Shown: positions 58,115-64,000 of the stretch, in pieces
Layout of the letters: every line of letters starts with the position of its first letter
Position numbering within the stretch: the stretch's first letter is position 1
Assembly: GCA_024138015.1 (NCBI GenBank)
Contig: JAMXBB010000004.1
Location: forward strand, 13,144,884-13,208,883
From: Lumnitzera littorea
Lineage: Eukaryota; Streptophyta; Magnoliopsida; Myrtales; Combretaceae
Reading direction: 5' to 3'
Length of the DNA stretch: 64,000 nt
Made by a program: the position numbers and the translations under genes
The notes under the pieces: generated by a model
Told to the model about the DNA's origin: nothing
What the model saw: only the letters and a program-made list of their open reading frames with translations
The model's database searches: none

Positions 58115-58868
58115 ATCTAATTGATGTGATCATGCTCAGGCAAATAGCCCTCTTCATCAAACTGATAATATTGATCAAGCTCATGGGTCCGAACCATCTG
58201 ATCATCTTCTTCTCCTTCACTAGTTCGTTTGATTAATACATTCCTTCATTCCCATCAGCCGGTTCTGGACGACCTCTATCTATAGGTAATAAAGAAGAAG
58301 ATGGCTACGGTCCTGTTTATGTTTTTAATAGGATCGGTTCCACCTATTATTTAACCATTAATTTACTACCAATTTAATCTAAATTATTAAAAATATAATC
58401 AGCTATTAAGATTTAATAAATATAAAATCAACTATTAGATCAATAATGGTACCAATCCTGTAAAAATAAAAAATAGAAGCATAATTTTAAGCCATGTGGA
58501 CTGGATTAGCGTTTGCAACTATTTTCTTAGGATGTTCATATCTACACTTGCCTATAACCACCGTATGTTCCACGCTAGTTGCTGCCTCTAAAGGTTCTTT
58601 CCCTTTGTCTTTCAAAGTTTAAAGTTGGGCTTCGAGCTTCAGTTTGGTTCTTATTAGGAACACTTTGCTTTAACAGTAGCCAAGCAAGATTGCTCTGGAC
58701 CTAAAAATTAGGCCGTTTGACTTTGTTATTGCGATTTTAAGCTTGTATGGCTTGGGCCTAATGTAAGAAAAAAGCCTATTGTCCTCCTTTAGCCATTGGT
58801 CCCATCTTCGTATATAGAAAGTGCTGCATATTTTAAGTTGCTAAAGTGATGGACATCTCTATGCATGG
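58115..58868. other. Intergenic DNA between LINE and LTR element
   Basis: No gene recognised. Holds a foldback element at about 58317-58483. Confidence 0.5.
58317..58483. repeat. Foldback (MITE-like) element
   Basis: Left arm with TTTTTAATAGGATCGGTTCC and right arm GGTACCAATCCTGTAAAAAT form an imperfect inverted repeat of about 30 bp that extends through CCTATTATTTAA and TCAATAATGG. The interior is A/T-rich. No target duplication was identified. Confidence 0.4.
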
Positions 58869-59345
58869 TGTTGACAGGGTACTTTAGACAGAAACCTCTT
58901 AAGCCTTACCAAATCCGCCAATCCTTATCTCTATAGGCTTTGGCTGATAGGCCTCAAGCCTTATCCTTAGTGGCTCGGGCTCATGAAGGACTCTTAATAG
59001 CCATAAATTGTAAGATAATGATAAATCGATCACGTCTTAAATATCAAGAACATGTTAGCCACAATAGCCCCACTCTCTCACACTTGTAGGAGAGAGTCAA
59101 CTGATCTCCAACGATTGGCTCTACTTACTATAAATACTGGACTACTATCTAACGGTAAAGCTCTCTAAAAATTCTACATCTTAAGCCTGCATTTCAATAC
59201 TCTATTTCACTAAAAGCTTATTACTGACTTAAGCATCAGAATGGTCACGCTAGACAATCCCCTCGCGTTCCTTCACTGTGAACTGTTTTGCAAGCCTTAT
59301 ACTTGCAAACCTCAATTGATTACCAACAAGAACTAAGGTACAACA
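58869..59345 (+). repeat. 5' LTR of the Tat-type element
   Basis: TGTTGACAGGG start and ACAACA end give the TG...CA termini. A TATA-like CTATAAATACTGG lies near 59138. The downstream primer-binding site fixes the right end. The 3' LTR is outside the window, so the left end is inferred. Confidence 0.65.
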
Positions 59346-59368
59346 TTTAGCGCCGTCTGTGGGAAACC
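59346..59368 (+). other. Primer-binding site
   Basis: TTTAGCGCCGTCTGTGGGAA directly follows the LTR. CGCCGTCTGTGGGAA is the conserved sequence found after LTRs of many plant Tat-type gypsy elements. Confidence 0.75.
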
Positions 59369-59424
59369 AATTCCTATACTTGAAATCTTAAACATACCAA
59401 ACACAAATCATGTTCAGTTTTTTT

Positions 59425-59547
59425 TTTTTTTTCTCACCATATCTCAACGCGACGAGCAAGCAAATCAATAGTTGGTGAACCACCAACTTTAAGGTAGCCA
59501 CCAACTTAGAGGCAACCAGCCCCTCCTGAGAGTTATGCTGGAAAAGC
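59425..59547 (+). pseudogene. gag N-terminal part, before the solo LTR
   Basis: Plus-strand coding-like DNA leading up to the solo LTR. Its last codons (Val-Met-Leu-Glu-Lys) continue in the same frame after the solo LTR and one copy of the AAAGC duplication are discounted, so this is the start of the gag found at 63049 onward. It contains stops. Confidence 0.5.
59543..59547 (+). other. Target-site duplication AAAGC (left)
   Basis: AAAGC directly before TGTCACGCC; repeated at 63044-63048. Confidence 0.85.
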
Positions 59548-62500
59548 TGTCACGCCCCGAACAAGAAGAGTCATAACAATCCCGCCATGTAAACTAATCT
59601 AAGATAGAAGCTGACCTCACAGCTGCTATCGTAGACGCAGTTTACACAAGGCACACAACTCAACCAGCTTGAAACGTTTGTTCTAATATCTGTTAATATC
59701 CAAACCTGTGGTAGAGCTTTTACAAAATATTTGTTCTATACAATTTGTTGTTTAGTACTACAACAGTAATTATACAAACATTTCACGTCCAAGGGTAAAG
59801 ATTACAATCAGAGTTTACTAAAAACCACAGGTTATACGATTTATATACAATAAGTTAGAAAACTAGTAGGCTCCCAAGGAATTCCCATTTAGTTTTCTTC
59901 AAAACTTAAAGACAAAACAAAAGCTCAGATTCAGTTAAATTCCTCAATCCTCACTTCCCCACACAGCAACACACTAACCTGAGAACGGTGGTACCTGAAC
60001 ATCTTTGCCTTTACTCAGCACCTGCAAAAGAGTCTGTAGGGGTGTAAGCACAACTAGCTCAGTAAGTGGGGCGGAGTCAGAAAAGTACTATACAATCACA
60101 AATAAGGTTAATAATTATGATGAAATGCAATGCATTCACTCAAATGAAAACATCGCACAGTGTTAACCGGTCCACTGTGAGGTTAGAGAAATTTTATCCG
60201 CTCCAACCCGGATTGAGGAGTTTCATCGCGACTCAAGTTAGACCAAACCCGGGCTTGTGTAATGGAGAACACCCCCCTCCCAAGACCGCCTTCGAACTAC
60301 GGCCCCCAACCTTGCCGTGACCTCCTCGCCTATCACTTAGTTCGACTAAGGATGGGGAAATGACCATTTCAGCTATCCTCATCGAAGGAAGTCGGTGTTT
60401 GGCTTAACACTCTTAATCGTTTCCCCTAACGGGTGATTATGCATGACCAATTACACTTTAGTCGAATAATCATTAGTGATAATCAGGGTTGACCAATAAG
60501 TTCACACAATACAAAATCCATGTAAATATGCAGAACAGCACACCAAGGAGTTGAACTCCTGTCACAACAGAGTATCATTCACACACATAGCATGCGCATA
60601 ATCATCTAACTACAAACACAACCAGAAGTACTCTTGGGTCTCCAGATACTTTTAATTAGTACCCAAACAACGGCAAAGCTACCATCCCAACTTACTTGTT
60701 TAGATGTTCGCTATTTCTGACTTGAATTGTCAGCCGTCTTTGGAAGGTCCTAATTACACAAAAGGTCCAAATTTAGTTTTCGTAATAATTACGAAAACAT
60801 TAGAGTTTGATCTAAAATGGTTATATATATTGTTTCCATAATATGCAGTCATGTTATTACTATATATCGAATTAAATTATTAATTATTGACATTGTACAT
60901 CATATATACTATTACGTATTATATATCGTTTTGATCGTATCGAAACGTACTTTTTATTTATTAATTCACATTTTGATTCCGGTAAAGTTACCGAAATGTG
61001 TATATTCTTGAATATGTTATAGATATAAGCTAAATGGCTTAAGGTTATCCAATTTCAACAAAACTAGTGTCATTGAGTTCGTATAGACTTAACGACACAT
61101 CTTATGAGTCCTGTTCCTAGAGATAGATTTTAACGGGTAATTTGGATTTTTAATACAATTATACATAATTATATAAAAACGATAGTATTATGCGAAATTT
61201 ACAATTTTAAATTATATTTTATCCAATTTGTCCTTATATTGTAATAATATAAGTATTATTCAATTTTAATACACCTAAAGTACATCCCGATCAGAAAATA
61301 TTAATAATTATAATAAAAATCTCTATTTAACCCAATTCGATCAGCAATCCTATATATAGGTTTTATTTAACTATTTAACTCATTTTAGTCTATTAATATT
61401 ATAAATACACCCCGACTTGTAATTTAAGTTATTTTACTTAATAAATTCGTAATAAATAGTTCGGATTACCCAATAATTCCCCGAAAATTTCTATGGAATT
61501 CTAAAAATATAGGGAATTCAATTATCACTTGGTTTCAAGTTTTCAACCTATTGCCTATATTTTCGTATTGACGATTTTACCCCTAAACTTGATAAATTAA
61601 CCAATTATAATTCTTTTAGCATCCAATTAATTTCAATCTGACTCAATACCATTATTATTTATTATAGATCAGTACATGTCCATTTCATCAATTAATTTTA
61701 TAATTTCCTATTAAATTCATAATTTCAGCTTATTTTCGAACCAATTTCAGGCCTAAAAATTCAATAAATATTAAAATTATTCAAATAAAAATTTGGGCTA
61801 CGTAGCAATTACCCATATATCATACACATCCTACACAAAAATTTTCAGCTAGAAACAACATCATATAGTACATTTATTTCGCTAATTTATATTCGGATGA
61901 ATTACAGATTTCTTAATAAAGTATATTAAATATTACGAATTTTTCAAAAATAAAAATATCACATGAAAGCATGTCTAAAATAACCTAAGTGTAATTTTTT
62001 TCATAATTTTCCGGGCGAATTTACTATTTTTTAGAAATTATTGAAAAACAGGACAGAAATTTGACCTTGGTGTTCTTGGGTGCTCCGGTGGCCGGTGGCG
62101 GCTGGGCCGTGTGGGGTTGGTTGGGTTTCACAGCAAATCTACTCTAGGTTAGGATTCCACACTTTCACTAATTTTTCTATTTTTTTCTAAATTTGTTTTT
62201 TTTTTTCCACGATTTTTTTCTAATTTTTCTTTCTGATTTTCTCTGATTTCAAATTGCTAAAACTATCATATCTGATGATCTTGGCTTTTTATAGTGCCTC
62301 AAAGTCGGTTTAAGGATTTTTCCTTTAATTAATTCATATTTTCTTTTCCAATTTCTTTTTTTTTTTTTATGCATGAGGTGTCCAAATATTATAACTGCAC
62401 CTTTTGAATCAGCAATTGCAATTCCATCCTCCTACCACGCCTCCTTCCATTGTTATTTAATTAATTTTTCTTTTTCTTTTATTAAACAATTACTTAAATA

Positions 62501-63043
62501 TAGATATTATATGTTAGAATTAATTATTTTAATTAATATACAAGGTTATACCCTATGTAATAACATGTGAAATATATAACTTTACTCATATAATTAAGTT
62601 TCTAGCATATCTTTTATTTTTAGGATACATTCTAAGGTTAATTTCATGAATTCAACACAATATATATATAATTACTCAATTTTAAGTTAATTTACGAGTA
62701 TAATTATTATTTGTACCGGGTATACTAAAAAATTACGTGTATTTTTTTATAGTAAATTATACTACATTATCTCATTTTATAGCTCAATTAACTTATCTCT
62801 AAGTTCTCGTTACAATCTAAGTTCAATTTTAGGAGTTCTAAACATTTTAGGGCTTTAGTAAATATTCCAATTTCTAAGGGCAAAATTGGAATTTCGGGTC
62901 ATTATTACTAAAAGCTAACTTCACTGTAATATCTCAACTAACTTTTTCATTCTAGTCACGAAGTTTGGGCTCAATTGGATAAGTTACCCTAAAAGCCCTA
63001 AATCTGAGCTCGGTTATCCTAAACTCAATTTTGGAAGCTTACA
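59548..63043 (+). mobile_element. Solo LTR of a long-LTR retrotransposon, 3.5 kb
   Basis: Starts TGTCACGCCCCGAAC, ends CTTACA, and is flanked by perfect AAAGC duplications (59543-59547 and 63044-63048). TG...CA ends, a 5-bp duplication and no internal coding indicate a solo LTR left by recombination between two LTRs. It belongs to the family represented in rearranged form at 20118-24552. Long LTRs starting TGTCAC(A/G)CCCCG are common in Ty3/gypsy chromovirus-type elements, which makes that the likeliest family. Frames within it (60066-60320, 60817-61011, 62373-62570) are not genes. Confidence 0.85.
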
Positions 63044-63048
63044 AAAGC
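63044..63048 (+). other. Target-site duplication AAAGC (right)
   Basis: Second copy of the 5-bp duplication flanking the solo LTR. Confidence 0.85.
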
Positions 63049-63942
63049 GCTTAGAGCGCTTGGTCGAGCAATATGTTAAGTAGAATAAGGAGCTTTGCGC
63101 CCGCTTAGATGAAGCAGAGCAACACAGCGTACAAACTCTCTACCCCGAAGCCTCAAATGCCTACACTGGACAAGACAACATCCAGTAGAAACAACAAAAC
63201 GGAATGGATCAGCAACCTAATCTACCATTGCATCAATAGCCTGCAAGGTTTGTGGCTACTTGTGACTGAACTATGGTTGATAATGAGCAGGAGGCTGACT
63301 CGTAGGGAGTCCAAGCTCATTCGGCCGCATGACGAGCTCACTCAGCAGATGATGCCGACTTGAGTGAGCTCCATGCAATTGTCAGGCAACTCTCCAAACA
63401 ACAAGGGAGCAAGCCTGCTGGCGACACCGGGCTAGTCTCCAGTAACAAGACCCCCTTCACCAGCGGTGTCCAAGATGAAGTGCTACCCCCAATGAAAAAC
63501 TCTTATCCTTGGACCAATATGATGGCATAGGCAACCCCAACGATCATCTCCTACACTTTCGTACCCTTATGAACCTTCATGGCCATGGCGATGCCATACT
63601 AGGCAAGGCCTTCTCAGGCACCCTAAGAAAGGCTGCCCAGACATGGTTTAACCACCTCTCCGATAACTCCATCAACTCCTTTGACGAGATAACTAGAAAG
63701 TTCAGCCTCCATTTCTAAGCTAATAAGCCCTCATCTAAGGATACATTGTCCTTATACCTGGTAAGGCAAGGTGAAAGTGAATCCCTGCGTGACTATGTGG
63801 CTCAGTTTAATAACACTGTAGTCGAGATCCCTCAACTGGATAAAGGAGTTGCTGTCCATGCCACTCAGCTTGGCATCCGACCCTCGAGAGATTTCTTCTG
63901 GTCGCTCAAGCAAAGTAAGCTAAAGACCTTGGCCGACTTCTG
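63049..63942 (+). pseudogene. gag core of the Tat-type element, broken
   Basis: The gag core is recognisable: QYDGIGNPNDHLLHFRTLM, then AFSGTLRKAAQTWFNHL, DEITRKFSLHF, SLYLVRQGESESLRDYVAQFN and the QSKLKTLADF segment, typical of the retrotransposon gag family. Several TAG or TGA codons lie in the N-terminal part (for example 63097-63099), where Gln or Arg codons would be restored by one transition. One further stop (TAA at 63717-63719) separates the two main open pieces (63509-63718 and 63746-63943). The frame ends TGA at 63941-63943 and related sequence continues to the window edge. Confidence 0.75.
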
Positions 63943-64000
63943 AAACAAAGCTAAGAAATACATCTACTATGAAGTCAACATTCACGCCAAGCGCGACGCT

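Larger units (their letters stand above)
58869..64000 (+). mobile_element. Tat-type Ty3/gypsy retrotransposon, left end (runs off the window)
   Basis: Begins with an LTR (58869-59345), then a primer-binding site, then gag-type coding DNA. A solo LTR (59548-63043) is nested in the gag start. The gag core continues to 64000 and presumably beyond. Stops in gag show it is decayed. Confidence 0.8.

Noticed and set aside
60066..60320. 84-codon frame in the solo LTR as a gene
   Set aside because: The homologous stretch in the inverted LTR (21787-22017) does not preserve the frame, and the region is LTR sequence.

Overview
The window is nuclear DNA from a flowering plant, most likely a eudicot. It is A+T-rich and intron-bearing, carries a TIR-NBS-LRR (TNL) resistance gene (a class absent from grasses and most monocots), and is otherwise packed with decayed plant retroelements, including an Ogre/Tat-type Ty3/gypsy element. 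There are no prokaryotic features, and I found no rRNA, tRNA or CRISPR array. The species cannot be named from the sequence alone.

Layout. 1-11.4 kb: a minus-strand gypsy remnant (about 640-1760), a small foldback element, and a diverged LTR element (3645-9229) whose interior has no recognisable gag-pol but is strongly enriched in the hexamer GCCGAG. 11.4-26.5 kb: four to five diverged copies of a 1-2 kb non-coding segment in direct orientation, broken up by a short TRIM-like LTR element (12264-13764), two hAT-like MITEs (13916-14379, 18047-18637) and an inverted pair of partial long LTRs (20118-24552) that itself contains a nested LTR (about 22070-23938, minus). 27.8-40.5 kb: a 5'-truncated Ogre/Tat-like element with ORF1 (DUF7745-like), gag, protease, RT, two RNase H domains, integrase, about 17 hairpin-forming tandem repeats in the 3' untranslated region, a polypurine tract and a 3' LTR. 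All its coding parts are broken. 40.6-41.6 kb: the 3' end of a copia element.

42.6-58.1 kb is the gene-bearing part. A 5'-truncated TNL pseudogene with its 3' flank (42617-46467) is a diverged duplicate of the 3' half of a structurally intact four-exon TNL gene (47652-53747, predicted 1105 residues) and its 3' flank (to about 55650). LINE fragments on the minus strand lie on both sides of the TNL gene: RNase H at 46650-47320, endonuclease and RT at 56470-58114. Their order fits one LINE split by the resistance-gene segment.

58.8-64 kb: the left end of another Tat-type gypsy element (LTR 58869-59345, primer-binding site, gag). Its gag is interrupted by a 3.5-kb solo LTR (59548-63043) with a perfect 5-bp target duplication. 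The element runs off the window.

Only the TNL looks like a working host gene; the rest is repeat turnover around it. I did not find a clear new biological system. The best leads are the hairpin tandem repeats in the Ogre-like 3' untranslated region, the unexplained repeat array at 11-26 kb, the GCCGAG-rich non-autonomous element, and the LINE that appears split by the resistance-gene segment.
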